This document shows positions 1 through 13,350 of a stretch of DNA of 64,000 nucleotides, one piece after another; position 1 is the stretch's first letter; every line of letters begins with the position of its first letter. Made by a program: the position numbers and the translations under genes. Source of the stretch: Xestospongia bergquistia (taxonomy: Eukaryota; Porifera; Demospongiae; Haplosclerida; Petrosiidae); assembly GCA_963965975.1 (NCBI GenBank), contig OZ014411.1, forward strand, positions 8,123,501 to 8,187,500, given 5' to 3'. The notes below the pieces were generated by a model that saw nothing but the letters and a program-made list of their open reading frames with translations, did no database searches and was not told the origin of the DNA.

Positions 1-640
1 ATGACGATATTAATTTAAATACACTTTTATAATAGATTGATTGTTTTAATTGATTGATCATTTGGGTTGCAAAGTGCATTATTATTAGAAGACATATGCT
101 GTTTTGATTACTAATTGTTATGGAATTGACAGTTCATGTACATTATAAATATAAGGCACATGATAGAAGTGCTTATATGGGGATGGCTAGATTGTCTATT
201 GAATTATATTAGCAAAAAACACAGAATATCTTATCAAAAACAGATCAGAGTACCTCAATACTTGCCTGTCTTCCTTCCTAACATAATGTACATGTTGTGA
301 CTGATTAACAGGCTGAAGCATATGAAAGCTTGCTGAATTGTAATGTCTTTTCTTCTTTTGTATAACTCAATAAGTGAAACAAGATTTGACATTATTTTCA
401 CAGATGCAACATGATCTGGAGAGAACTATTTGCTTTTGTATCTCACATTTTCAGCGCTTTTGAAATGAAACTAAGTAACTCCAGCAGATTACTATACTCT
501 TGAGAAGCCATCTTATGAATAATTAATATTATTGGCAGAAACAGATGCGAAGGAGAATATTAAAAATATAGTCTTCTTTGATATAGACTATTTCCTGCTG
601 TGATGTTCAACTTGAAAAGTACCAAGAATATTATTGTATG
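1..640. other. AT-rich non-coding stretch
   Basis: I see no supported gene, RNA or clear repeat here. The sequence is AT-rich with scattered stops in all frames. Confidence 0.5.
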
Positions 641-654
641 ACTGATAAAAAGAT

Positions 655-835
655 CACCATTAGCTAAGGAATTAGCTACCCTTATTAGATTCATAACTCC
701 CAAAGGATGGTTTCACTTTAATTGTTTGCCATTTGGTATTCGAAAGAGAAATATGTTTTAGTTGGATTGGAAAGAGTAGTGTGCCACATGGATGATGCTA
801 TAGTGTTTAGTAAAGATAAAGAAGAGCTGTTGTTA
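655..835 (+). mobile_element. Ty3/Gypsy reverse transcriptase relic
   Basis: The plus strand reads, in broken frames, FITPKGWFHFNCLPFGI and then LERVVCHMDDAIVFSKDKEE. These match the RT core of Ty3/Gypsy elements: the ITP.G.F.F..LPFGI block, then the catalytic block in which HMDD stands for the usual YxDD. The residues normally between the two blocks are missing, so this copy carries an internal deletion and cannot encode an active enzyme. No LTR is visible beside it. Confidence 0.7.
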
Positions 836-849
836 TAAGCTCTTGTTAC

Positions 850-1960
850 TTACTAGCTTTTTGCTAGTTTCTATTAGAGTTATAAGTTCTTCTGCACGAC
901 TCATTCTCCGAGTCTAACATTAAGTCTTTTACCTCTTGGTTCTTTGTTTGTTGGCAGAATCATTGTGTTTCCTCTTGTCCATCTCGCCATCAAAGATTCT
1001 TACCTAAAACTAAGCATGCTCATGGTGGTGATATTGTTGTCTGTAAAATCTCACTTTATTACTTCCAAAGTACATGTTACTCCTAAAATTGAATTTCTTC
1101 TCCTATCTATTAAGCTTAACCATTGCTCATTTTCAATTGGCACTTACTACCGACCCCATCTTCATCTGATGATCTGGATCATTTATTTGATGAGCTCACA
1201 TATCTCAATCACTCCATTCTTTCTAATCTTATCCTTTTAGATAATTTCAACATTAATATCTATTGTACTTCATCCTTTAAGACTAAACTGGATGTCATAT
1301 CTGACACTTTTGATCTTAAGCATATTGTTAATGCTCCCATTTATTTTTCTCACATTGATACACCATCCACTATTGATCTTGTTTTTCTCCCATCTATTTT
1401 CTCCCATCTAATTTTTTCCCATCTAACACTGATGCTCCTTCTCGTACTATTCTTTCTCCTGTCTCTTCTTCAGACAATTTCTCTACTCTTTTCTCTCTTC
1501 CCACTGAATCTGTTAACAGTCCTCCCCTTCTCCTCATCGCAAGGTCTGGATGTACCATCTCGCTGACTTTGAGTGTTGTAATGCTCTCCTCTGATCCATT
1601 GACTGCTTCCTGGGGCCATTTTTAAAGAGCTTTTCCTCTGCATTATGACCACCACTGTCCCTAGCAAACTTGTTCCCCCTACCTTCTCTTCTACCAAAAG
1701 AACTTGTTCTCCTTTTCTTTGGGTCAAATACTGTTCCCTATTGTAACAAGACTCTTGTTTACCTTATACATCTAAAATTCAAATTCTTTCATAATTTACT
1801 CAATTCCCTCTTGCTCCAAACCTGTGTTCATTCCCTCCCTTATCCATAATGCTTCTCCAGTAGCTTTATTCTCTTCTAAAGTAGATGTTTTAAATCAACA
1901 CTTCTTCTGCTTCAACAAGTCAACTGAGGGAGATGTATTGTATTAGTGATATAAATCTAA
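850..1960 (+). mobile_element. Decayed LINE (non-LTR) retrotransposon fragment
   Basis: Two overlapping frames carry pieces of an APE-type endonuclease. One reads IEFLLLSIKLNHCSFSIGTYYRP up to about 1155. The next reads SSSDDLDHLFDELTYLNHSI and LILLDNFNIN up to about 1566. YYRP followed by a degenerate (L/G)DFN block is typical of the endonuclease domain of LINE elements. Downstream to about 1850 a Trp/Pro-rich reading resembles the linker before RT, with many stops. At least one frameshift near 1150 separates the two halves. It is a relic. Confidence 0.6.
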
Positions 1961-2240
1961 TTGAACCAGCTGACAAAAACATCCTTACATGCATATTATG
2001 ATAGAGATATTATTATGAAATCAAAAGGAATAACAAAAAGCTAACAACTATACTGTACTGAAAAACTTTCACAGCAAACATCATTCTTGTGATTACTAAC
2101 TTCCCAATGAATATGCTTGTAGGTACACTTTAAGAGGATATCCAGACTACGCACAACTATATAGTAATGCACAAAATTCCCTCAATCTGACAGTAAAAAT
2201 TTACAAATTCTTAATTAAAAATAACAAATCAATTATTTAC
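1961..2240. other. Spacer, nothing recognised
   Basis: No gene or repeat could be supported between the LINE relic and the duplicated tail of the beta-helix gene. Confidence 0.4.
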
Positions 2241-2244
2241 AAAA

Positions 2245-2469
2245 TTAACTGTGTGTATATTTATGATGAGACCGTATTATTAATGGTAAATCAAATATTA
2301 GTGATTCTCTTCTTCTAACTGTTATACTTGGAGAATAAATCCCATCATGTGAATTATCATGTGATGCTTTATTTAGTAGTGGCTGTGTTTCTTCTATCTT
2401 ATAAACTTTGTAACACTGTGTTTTCTTAATAATTAAAACGCAAAAATCTATGAAAAATGATAACGACAT
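2245..2469 (-). pseudogene. Duplicated 3' tail of the beta-helix membrane gene
   Basis: About 2245-2432 repeats the last coding bases of the neighbouring gene (about 2510-2684): both read KKTQCYKVYK.EETQPLL on the minus strand. The duplicate continues NKASHDNSHDGIYSPS, while the main gene shifts frame after ETQPLL. The difference is one T in a TTTA(T)TTAG run, so this copy may preserve the original C-terminus. It has no upstream body and is best read as a tandem partial duplication. Confidence 0.7.
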
Positions 2470-2552
2470 GTTACAGATTATAAAATCAATTGTGCATAAA
2501 CTTATAGTATATATTTATTATGATTCAGTATGATCAATAGCAAAATCAAATA

Positions 2553-5500
2553 TTAATGATTCTCTTCTTCTAATTGGTATACTTGGAGAATAAATCCCAT
2601 CATGTGAATTATCATGTGATACTTTATTAGTAGTGGCTGTGTTTCTTCTCTCTTATAAACTTTGTAACACTGTGTTTTCTTAAATTTGCTGTATATATGT
2701 GCAAGTATTGTAACTTTAATCGTTACCATAGCTACTCCAATAGACACAACAGTTACAAATGGTGTATAGACTTTGTAGGTAGTTTGGTTAATAAAAGAGT
2801 TAACAACTGCTAGTATGAAGAGATTGATGTGATATGATTGCTCAAGAAAAGACAGTCGTCTATCTCGATAAATCTTGTGTTGTAAAATGAACAGAATAAT
2901 CATTTCAACAACAATGATGAGATAATCATTGATAATAGGTAAGGGTCCTGATGTATTAATGAATGTGGCTGTCAATACCAAGCGAACAATTAGCAACAGG
3001 CCAGTCCAGAACCGATATCTCTCTTTGTAAGGACCTGTATATGCATCAATAAATGGTAGTAGTTTTAACACAGGATCATTTGTACTACGACAACAGAAAT
3101 AACTGTATCGTTGTAACCATTGAGTAGAAAAGATCAAACAGGAGTATATTATTGACAATAGTAGTACCACAACAGAGAATGCTATCAATATGGAATGTTT
3201 GGTAGTTCCATAATTAATATTACCATCTATACTCCACACTGTCCATTCATGACTACCACAATGTAGTTTTGATGGCATCAAAGCATTTGTTGTAGTTCGT
3301 AACATTTTTGTAAATGATATTAGTACAAGTGCTGCCAGAACAGGGACTATATTACGTCCAAATATCTTGGATAGTCTTGTAGATTGTCGAGATATGATAA
3401 TAATACCAGCTACAAGAGACCACACATAAAATGGAAACACAAACTGTAGCCATGTTTTCCAGTATCCATCTAATCCATCAAACAAGCATACCTTAATGCC
3501 AAAGTCCAAATTGATCCATGATATAAACTGACTAACTATGACAATATTTCCATTGGGAAAGAAGACTGCTTCATTGAGTTTTATAATGTTAGCATAAAAC
3601 AGCAATCCATTAATAGTACCTACAGACACAGTTAAGTTCAGTGTTATTAGTAAAGCTACTAGTAACATTCCTGAGAACATAAACACAATCAGAAGGAGGA
3701 GGTAAATGTTAGTACATTTAGAACATTCATTGGAACCCAGTTTGAGACTGAGTCCTGACTGACACTGACCACAAAGGAGACCCATTCTATTGTGATTACA
3801 TTGAAGGTCTGTGTCATTATCTAAATTAAAGTGGACCTCAAAAGATTTGCAGTAATCAAATGGACAATTCTTGTATGCAATTGTACAGTTGTAGTCTTCT
3901 TGAAAGCTTAACCAAACATTGATATCAGAAGATTTCAATAAAGGAAAAGGTTGCCATGATACATTACATTCTACATATGATATAATAATGTGATTACAAA
4001 CACACTCGTGTGATGGCCCAAGCATCATTCCTGATGGACAATCCAAAAATTGAACTTTCAAAATCAGTGACTTTGAAAAGGAGAAAGGATTGTTAAATAC
4101 ACTGAATATAGAAGTACCTTGTGAAACATTTGATAACAATTGTACTGCTTTATAAAAAAGGGTTTACAATGAGTACTTGTCTTGTCATTATCAATAGAAC
4201 TGATAAGTCGTAAGCTATGTGATGATGATACAGATAACATACAAGGACTTGGACTGCCACAGCGTCCTACTGTAACTAATGAGATATTGAATGATTGACC
4301 TGGATATACAGCAATAGGATTTGGATTTGCAAAATACTCAATTAAGTTACTTTGATTGCATAAGCAAACTGCAAATGAATCTGAAGAGATGTTGGTATAG
4401 TATTGACTTACTTGTCTGTTTTTTGTGCAATTTATTGCATCTTTGGTGTGAACATTCCCAATATTATGTTCGTTACCATAACAGTTATGAAATAAGCCTC
4501 CATATATATTGTTTCCTGTAATACGAGCTGAATTATTTTGAAATTTGACATTAAAGTCAATAAAGGTACAATGTAATGATGAAAACATTGTCCACGATGG
4601 ATTGTTAGCATTTGAGTACAATGCTCCTCCTTTAGTAGCAGTGTTATTAATAAAAATAACTGAAGCATTTTTCTCAGTAACAGCATATCCAGTGCCATTG
4701 ACTACCAAACCTCCTCCAACATATGGTGTAGTATTGTTAGCTATTACACTGTGTCCACTGAAATACAGTGCACAACGTTGACATGCAATACCAGTTCCAT
4801 TGTTCTCAAACACTTGAATATTCTTGATATTAACCTCAATACGATTATACAAACTGAAAAACAAAATAGCATTTCTTCCTGATTTAATTTTGTAGTGTTT
4901 TACTGTTACATTTGAAAGATATATACTGGAACATGTTTGATCAATAGTCATACTTGCAATATATATAGCTGAAACAAACCCAATATTAGTGCCATTGTTA
5001 AATGTGCTATGAGATATATTTACAGATGAACATATTGAACTTAAAAGTATCTCCAATGATGGAAATTCATAGTTAGTTTCATTATGAAAAGAACAGTTGT
5101 AAATTAACAAATTCAATTTGTCAGCAATAACTGCCTTCATGCCATTAAGTGTGCTCACACGTAAACTTCCTTTAGTGTTATTGACAAAAGATGTTTTGGT
5201 GACTATAATAGACACAATAGATTTTTTATAACTAAATATTCTCAAAACCATTACAGATTGGTAATAACCACCATTAGAGTCAAAGTGACAATTATTAACA
5301 ATGATATAAAACTGACTGCTACTATACCACCATGGCCAAATCAACAATCCTGAAGCATCTCTAACAGCTTGATTACCAATGAAAACACATTTCATTACTG
5401 TAACAAAATGTTTCTGTTTATTACTTTTAATATCATCTGATAATAAGAGATACAAGCCACCACCTCTATTCTTAGCTATGTTGTAAGCAAATGTTGAATT

Positions 5501-6547
5501 TGAGACATTAATACTAATTGGGTTTGCACTAGCATCTACTTCAACACCAACGCCAGCAGCATCAAATTTGGCATGGTTGTATGAGAATGTGGAGTTATGA
5601 ATAATAATATTACTAATACGACTGCTTCCACTTGAGACTTGGCTTGCATTTACAATTTGAAGAAGGTTCACTTTCAATCCACCGCCTAAAAATTCTTTAC
5701 CATGAATGGTATGAATTACATGATTTTTAAAGAAGATTGAGTCCAGTACAGTGATATCAGCATTACCACTATTGTTAACAACAGTAACATTAGCTGCACT
5801 ATCAAGACAACCAACTACATTTGAGAAATGGCATCCTTTAATAGTCACTTCACTATACATTGTGTTAGTAGTATAAATGTATAAACCTCCAACTAATGCA
5901 GGTAGATTACCAACAAAGACCGAGTTACTGATATTATAATGTACCCCCTCTAAACTGTTAGATATAATAGTAACACTGTGCCATAACTGATGCCACTCAA
6001 TAGAACAGTTTTTCAAACCAAGACTGTTGTTATTAAAGTAACACTTTGATATATTGATGAATACTGAATTGTCTATAAGTACTCCTGTTCCAAAGGTATT
6101 CTGTATTATAGTTTGGTAGATGTTAACTGATGAGATGTTATGAAATGAAATACCAGCTCTACTAGAACTACAGCTGTTAATTGTTAGACCTTCCAGATTA
6201 ACATAAGAAGAGTTAATAAATTGTAGACCAACATTGCCAGTACTGCATTTGATAGTTGGATTAACAACACTCCTATCCTTATAATTATACTCAAATATGC
6301 TTTTGAACACAATTTGACTAACTTTAGTAATAACAATACTTCTTTCAAGTTTATGCTCACCTTCCATAAACACAAAAGTGGTGTTGGATATAAAAAATAA
6401 TGTTGGATTTTGAGAGTAGAAAGAAAGAGTATGACATGTTGAACTGTTTGGACATTTCTGCTCATTATAGGACTTGACATACAAAATGACCTTACTATGA
6501 GACAGTAAACAAGGCATAGATATTACAATCATGAGCAACAAGTACAT
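2553..6547 (-). CDS. Secreted beta-helix, multi-pass membrane protein (frameshifted)
   Basis: Two minus-strand frames form one gene of about 1,340 codons. The ATG at 6547 starts a hydrophobic signal peptide (MYLLLMIVISMPCLL). Next come about 750 residues of Asn/Ser/Gly-rich repeats with NxSxF.xN.A...GGGLY patterns, as in right-handed parallel beta-helix (pectin-lyase-like) proteins, with many N-glycosylation sites. A Cys-rich segment follows with CNHNRMGLLCGQC, then about seven hydrophobic helices and a short cytoplasmic tail. The first frame (to 4064) and the second (from about 4150 to 2553) overlap. They join only if one base is added in the six-A run at 4154-4159, so there is a 1-bp indel (pseudogenisation or an assembly error). 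A second 1-bp loss near 2625 alters the tail. The family looks like a large sponge/cnidarian surface-protein family. Its function is not known to me; a receptor or adhesion role is inference. Confidence 0.75.
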
Positions 6548-6559
6548 CTAAAAAATAAA

Positions 6560-8130
6560 ATATATAATGATCTTATATAACGCAAAGAATTATAAACAAA
6601 ACATGTCTTTATTGATTGACTCACTCTATATGAGTTCATCTTTAAAACCAGATTATCACAGTAATGCTGAAATAACTTTCCAAATAAAGAGCACTTTTAA
6701 CACCACAAGGATATTACCAATTGGTGATATCACTGTGGTGTAATTGCAATTGCAGGTTTCATACCATATATGGCATTGATATATACAAGATCACACAGTC
6801 AAATGTTATACGTGTTAGCTAACAACACACACAGGAATATAAAGAATAAGTGTTATATACTTGAGTTTCTGCATAAATTAGGATTGACAGACCCACAAAC
6901 AAATATAATTGATTAGCATATTGTTATAATTATTATGTTCAAATCAACATGTTGTATATTTAACAATATGACATTAATATACTATATAGTTGATTTAATC
7001 AATATGTTATGGTTATGCTGGTAATTGTAATATATTGTAATTTTATTTCATTTGGTCACTTACTAATTGTTTATGATGTATTTTGTTATTGTGCTTAATT
7101 TTCATGTGTATTTGTTGATAGGTGCTTATTATTACTTTTATAGGTGACATTATTAAGTAGTGTTAATGTTCATTTCTTAGCAGTAGACTTTGACGTGTTA
7201 TTTTTTAGTTTACACATTCTTTATTCTGTTTTGTATTTACATGTTACTGTTACAGTTTTGTGTGATAGAGATTTATTTCAAGTGTTATTTTGTGATTTAA
7301 TTGTTTAAGTTACCACAGTAATATAATTTAAAATGCATGCAATCATATTAGTCTTCAAGTTAACAATTGTATTCATCATATAGTTGCATGCATCCCTATA
7401 TAAAATACAGTGTAACAGCTATATATGACCTTGTGTCTTGTTTAGTCTAAGATCAAAAACAAAACACTATTACAATTAGCTACATCAACAGTCAATCCCA
7501 TATAGTATGCAATTAATTAAAACACTCTAAACAATGAAAATATATGTAGGGTTACCTTGCCAAAAAGTAGAGGCATAATACATTGTACAAACAAATCCAT
7601 ATAAAATCCCTATATAAGTAGCTTAGTAACTATCATGTAAGAAGAATACAGTAGGTTACTTATGTAAGGATTTTGTATGGATAAATGGGTCAGTGTACAA
7701 CGTATTATGCCTACCTTGTTTCTGCACTTTTACCATATATAATACTTGTTTGCTTTCTTTCTTGCACACATATGTGCAGGACTGCTTAGCATTCGAAGCG
7801 TACCAGACAGCCCTATAATCTTTTTGAGCCATGTGTTAACTATGAGAGTATGTTTGTTTTCATCGTTTATTATTGTTGTATATGAGAATGACTTATAAAG
7901 TTAAACTATAGGCACTATGCATATGTCGTATGGTATTAATGAGTAAACCGCATCCTTCAACCGCCGGACGTATAAAGCAAGAATTAACGCGATCGCCACA
8001 ACGATGGATGCGACTATCGAAAGTTTTCGCTAGCTTACTACTCTTCGTGTATTTCTAGCATTCTGTAGCTATAGTCTTCTACAGATACTGCTGATAATTA
8101 TTTGATCCTTATAGCTCTAGTCAATGTTTC
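6560..8130. other. Intergenic spacer with one inverted-repeat element
   Basis: This long AT-rich stretch lies between the beta-helix gene's 5' end and an inverted partial copy of it. It holds the small palindromic element at 7571-7712. I see no coding region. A divergent promoter for the beta-helix gene should lie near 6550-6900, but no motif can be named. Confidence 0.4.
7571..7712. repeat. Short inverted-repeat (MITE-like) element
   Basis: The left end AGGCATAATACATTGTAC returns as the reverse complement of GTACAACGTATTATGCCT at the right end. The arms continue imperfectly for about 60 bases each (left: ccatataaaatccctatata; right, inverted: ccatacaaaatccttacata). The element is about 142 bp with almost no loop, and has no coding capacity. 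Confidence 0.6.
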
Positions 8131-8134
8131 ACCC

Positions 8135-8524
8135 TGAATGATGCTTGGGCAATCACACGAGTGTATTTGTAATGACATCATTGTATCATATGTAGAATGT
8201 AATGTATCATGGCAACCTTTTCCTTTGCTGAAATCTTCTGATATCAATGTTTGGTTAAGATTTCAAGAAGACTACAACTATACAATTGCATACAAGAATT
8301 GTCCATTTGATTACTGTAAATCTTCTGAGGTCCACTTCAATTTAGATAATGACACAGACCTTCAATGTAATCACAATAGAATGGGTCTCCTTTGTGGTCA
8401 ATGTCAGTCAGGACTCAGTCTCAAACTGGGTTCCAATGAATGTTCTAAATGTACTAACATTTACCTCCTCCTTCTGATTGTGTTTATGTTCTCAGGAATG
8501 TTACTAATAGCAGTTTTATGTTAA
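8135..8524 (+). pseudogene. Inverted partial copy of the beta-helix membrane gene
   Basis: The plus strand encodes 128 residues nearly identical to the Cys-rich and first-transmembrane part of the gene at 2553-6547 (MMLGQSHECIC, FDYCKSSEVHFNLDND, CNHNRMGLLCGQC, TNIYLLLLIVFMFSGMLL). It lies in the opposite orientation, corresponding to about 3650-4030. It stops shortly after the first membrane helix with VLC and a stop, and has no upstream beta-helix part. It is a truncated duplicate; a small one-helix protein is possible but unlikely. Confidence 0.75.
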
Positions 8525-9340
8525 CAATTGCTAGACCCTTCTCACGCATTAGTAAAGAGGAGAATATAATTCAATAGACTGAATTATGTTCGAGAGGTGG
8601 AAATTTTTGTTTCATACCAATATACTGACTATTCTGCTGGTAAGCATTTTCATCACATTTACAGTTAATGTGATAAAAAATAATTAATATTCTAAACAAT
8701 TGTCAAAGTAATTTTTCTCATAATAATTTTAAAGAGTAAATTTTTTGAGATAAATTAGATATTTCATCACCTCAAAATTAAAGTTAACAAAATAAAAGAG
8801 GGTGGCACCATTTGAAAAGATTGAAATTTAGATGGCCTCAGTATCAATGTTTTTTGAGATGTGTTTTAAGGATAAATCATAATAATAAACACAACTGAAA
8901 CCTCTAGATCTGACAGCCCCCAGTAGACTTAAAACAATGTCATATATATATATACTTAAGCTCACACATGTTGTTAAAGCTTACTCGTTTGTTGAAATTA
9001 AAGTGCTATTTTGAAATATAATAACATTGATAAGTTTATAAAGGTCTTTTGAGAGTTTTCTTTGAAACAATTATTTATCTTCAAAACTACAGTGTAAAAA
9101 TTTTACCAGCTATCTGATAAAGCAAATTGTCTATCAGATGATTCAATGACATCAAACATAAAATGATTATGTCCTCTCAGTGCTTATTTAGCCATCACAA
9201 AATTTGTTTCTTCTTGTAATAAATTTCATATGACTGTGTGTATTAAGAAACAGTCCCATTAGTTAAAGTAAATATATATTTATGTCTTATTGTACTCATC
9301 ACTATTCCTATCCTCCATGTCACCATAGACATATCAGATG
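8525..9340. other. Spacer, nothing recognised
   Basis: AT-rich sequence between the inverted fragment and the first tandem unit. No ORF or RNA gene is supported. Confidence 0.4.
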
Positions 9341-10422
9341 GACAGTTAACCATACAGTGCTTAGCCATATCACAAATCATTAGTGTGTATGATAGATACT
9401 TTTGTCATAATATTAAATGACCTAAATGTCACAACCAGTGCTAAAAATGTTAAACATAACATAAATCCACACTACTAATTGTATATGATATTAATATGTA
9501 CGATAATACTCCAAAATTTTTACTGTCTGACATACAACGATGCACTGCAAGTCCTGATAAAATATAATATCTGGACTCTGAAAAGTATAATATCTGGACT
9601 CCTTACTTTTATGCCTAATTGCAAAAATCATATTTGTTGCAATCACTTGCTAAGCAACTTTTCAAAATAGAAAGCATTGTTTACTCTATAAGTATATGAA
9701 TTTTGTCACTATGACAAGTTTTGTTAGCGAATTTTTACACTTTAAAGTGTTGTCATCCTTAATTCTTGTTGGGAAATCCACATTTTATTTAACTGAAATT
9801 CTACAAAAACAATGTATGTATAAATTATGTATTAATTTTACATAGTAACAATGATGAATGAGTAATGATAAATATAATAGTCATTGTCTTATTCTTGTAC
9901 CTGTAAAAAACAATGTTGTGGTTACATTATATCTTAGATGTGTTATGACACTTACAATGCATTCTAAGGCCAGCACTTTAAATTTTAAACTGCTAATAAA
10001 GATTCACTGTAGCTCTTTAACCTGAAGTTGCCACTATCTATGCTAAAAACTACACCAGTCATTGCTGTTGTATCAGCATTTCCATCTAATTATATATGGT
10101 CATAGATTATGGAGATGGTGCTGTAATATCATTGAACAAGATTATACAGCTTGATAACTTCAATGTAGTACATATATAATAGCCTATTGCATTTAATAAA
10201 GCCTTTTCTAATTTTCTTTGAGAGATTGTTGTTGAAATGAGTTTGAGGCATTATAAATAAAAATGTTGTCCACCAAATCATCTTAAACTGACAAACTGTC
10301 CAGTAAAAGATGCTTCATCTCACAATGATATATCTAGACATTAGACAATAATGACTAATGACATTTAGTACTGACATGATATAGTTTTCAGAAAGACAAG
10401 TCCAGTGTTTTGAGTACTGACT

Positions 10423-10534
10423 TGAGGAATCGTTTTCCCCTTGATTAGATCAGATTTTTTTTCAACAACAAAAACATGTTCTTTTTTATTAATAACTAAT
10501 AATAATTTTGATAACTGTAATTAATTAACTTGAC
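10423..10534 (-). repeat. LTR-like direct repeat, 3' LTR of BEL/Pao element
   Basis: TGAGGAATCGTTTTCCCC followed by ttgattaga and ttattaataactaataata matches the copy at 13351-13466 over about 100 bp. The element reads on the minus strand, so this is its downstream LTR. The flank ACTGA beside it resembles ACTGC after the other copy, a possible 5-bp target duplication. Confidence 0.65.
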
Positions 10535-13350
10535 AAACAACTAATAATGAATAAGGAATTACTTATACAGTTAGTTGTCCTTTTCTTCTGGAAGTAACAT
10601 GGCTACCTTGGTGATTGGCGTCTGTAGATACCTGATTTCATCTTTACAGTCACAACTCAGACCAAAATGAAATCATCCTTACCCTTGTGGACTTCAATTA
10701 CTATTCCAAGTGGCCATTTACATGGGACCAAGGTCTCATCTTCAACCACGACTCTGTCCCCAACACGAACATTTGTCACTGGGTGTCACCATTTATTATA
10801 CCGGCGTAGAGAAACAACGTACTCATTTGACCACCTCTGACAAAACTGTCTTATTATGTCAGTATTCTTGGATATGTTCATTGGAATTGCTTCGCCACAC
10901 AAACCTGTGCGATACATTCAGCTGACATCTGTTGTCAAAGCAACTCTATGAGAATGAAACCAGAGTAAAACATCAATTAGTGGAGAATGCACTGTTGGGC
11001 CAACAAGTAATGTGTCATTCATGGAGACCCCGGTTGATGATTTATCAGATGCATCAAACACCGCTCTGATCTTAGTAGTTGTTCTCTAATCCTTTTGCAC
11101 AATCTGGATTGGGAGGTAGAATACTTCATATGGTGATTTTGTTAAAGTCACTTTCAGGAAAAGGTTCAGCGTGACCCATATCGTAGTACTCACCTATTAC
11201 ATCATTGAACTTACCAGACAGTCCCTTTGATGACAACAATCTTTCAAGGTACACAAACCTTTGTATTGCTTTTATCTGGTCTCTCCTATAGTGTGTGCAT
11301 TTACTCTTCGTGGCAATGGAACCACAAATTGTCCACTCAAGGAACGACTGTGTTGAGTTTCAAAATGATCAACTACCATGCGTTCTTCCTTTGACCAGCA
11401 AACTGAGTCCGCTTAATGGGGAGGTTTCTTTAACTTCCCAAAATGTCTTCAGGATGTAATCTGACGTGGGTATGGTATGACATGACACTACTTCTGTGTT
11501 TTGTGTGTCGGTTGCGCCAGCAATAATCCAACCAAGTGTGGTTTCAATAGCTATGGGAGAATTAGGTTGACCAACCCGCCGGCTGTGCAACAGTACTTCA
11601 ACGAACACATTAACACCCAATAACACATTGATTCGCCCTGGTGTCCCCAATTCAGGGTCAGCTAGTTCAAGGTCTGATAAATGATCCCAAGAACTATCAA
11701 ATGGAATGTGATCATGAGGAATATCACACATTACTTTTGAAACAACTACTGCTGTACATTGATCCTTTTGTTAGGTGATTGAATATGAGAGACTTGAAAA
11801 CTGGTAACAGACTTCATGGGTGAGTTGTAAGCAAATCCACCAACACTTATGATCTTTGTTTTAAGATGAGACCAAGGAAGGTACAAACTTTGAGACAATC
11901 AATTAGAAATGAATAATGCTGACATTCCTGATCAAGTAATGCTTGAGCGACAACACATGAGCCACTAGGGGAGTGGACCTGTACACGACAGGACATCAAC
12001 AGTACACACACTTAGATCTCAAAAGTGTCAGTGTTGGTAGCGAATAACGTTACTTGCTTACTGGACTGGAAATTTTTTCTGATCTGACCCTTTGACGGTT
12101 TCCTGCTTTCCGAACTAAAAGTTTCAGACGCTTGTGTACGAACATTCATGAAATCTAATAGATCCTGGTAGTGTGACACACTGGTAGCATCTTAACTGTG
12201 GTTCTGCCATTCAAACATAGTTTTGAGTCCAATTTGAGTTCAACAAAAGAAGTGATGAATGGGCCCAAAGGCTCACAGTCTTTTGTCTTTAGTGCTAGAA
12301 TATGTTGTTGCATGGTATCATGCATCTTGCGTAGTTCCTTACCATCACCGTTCTTCAATGACGAGGCTTCTAATATGATATGCACATGGGTCTGGTGAAT
12401 TAGTCGTGGTCCCTCATATCGAGATTTAAAACTGTCAACCGATTCAGAATAGCATTCACCAGATCGAGAAAGCCCTTCTATGGAATGTTTAGCTGGACTA
12501 TCTCTCAGCAATTGTTGAAAGTATACAAGTTTCTTGGAATCTGATAAAGTGGTACGGTCATGAACAGATATGCAGAACTGGTCCCAAAACGTCTTCAATT
12601 GAGGATATTACCATCAAAACTTTGGACGTCCAACTTTGGCAGCTTCACTCCTTCATGAGAAGACGATGAAGAAGATGTGGTAGAATGATTACGACTCTCT
12701 AAAAGACGTTTCACAGTTAACAAACAGCTAAACAAACAACTGTTGCTCGATTTCTGTTTGCTGATGAGACAATGCTTCATCTTCAGGTTATTCAGAATTT
12801 AAAATAGATATCCTCTAGTTGACATTTGAACTTATTCAACTGCTCATAGTGCAAACGAATCAAACAAACATCATCAATCTCGGTCAGTTCACCAACAGCA
12901 TCACTAACCTTAGTGAAACTTTTACACATGTGTTGTAGTCTCCTCCCAGGTGTTTTTGTTACAGATAACATGCTTGGTTGGGGTCGAGGAGATGTGTCGA
13001 TCAGCAGGTCTAGCCGAGTAGTTAAATTGATGACCTCATTATCATGTTTGTCGAGAATAGTCTGTTCACTCTCTAGATCACTTTGTTCTTCGAGTAGATC
13101 TATGATTGCAAAATGGTGGTTCCTGAAGTCTGAATCCAATGACTCCAGCTTTTCCTTTTGTTTTTTTGACAGATCAATGATTCCCAGATCCTCTTTCCTT
13201 GCTTCAGCTATCCTGACTCTGGTGGTCAGGCATGTAATGGAAGCATGTGACACTCCTCTTCTTCTCTTGAGGGTGGACAGATCCGCCATCGAACTCACTA
13301 ATACTAGAGTTTATTGAACAATATCAAGAACAATAATAGATATGGACCAA

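Noticed and set aside
1470-1727. 85-codon minus-strand frame
   Set aside because: Antisense to the LINE relic; no family features.
4154-4159. Programmed frameshifting at the A-run in the beta-helix gene
   Set aside because: No supporting structure or conserved slippery site could be shown; a 1-bp indel is simpler.
4321-4781. Plus- and minus-strand short frames within the beta-helix gene
   Set aside because: Shadow frames of the long minus-strand gene.
9479-9670. 63-codon plus-strand frame at the start of tandem unit 1
   Set aside because: The corresponding positions in units 2 and 3 are broken by indels, so there is no sign of coding constraint.
12198-13317. Plus-strand frames of 66 and 134 codons
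   Set aside because: They lie antisense to the BEL/Pao gag reading, which carries the recognisable blocks.
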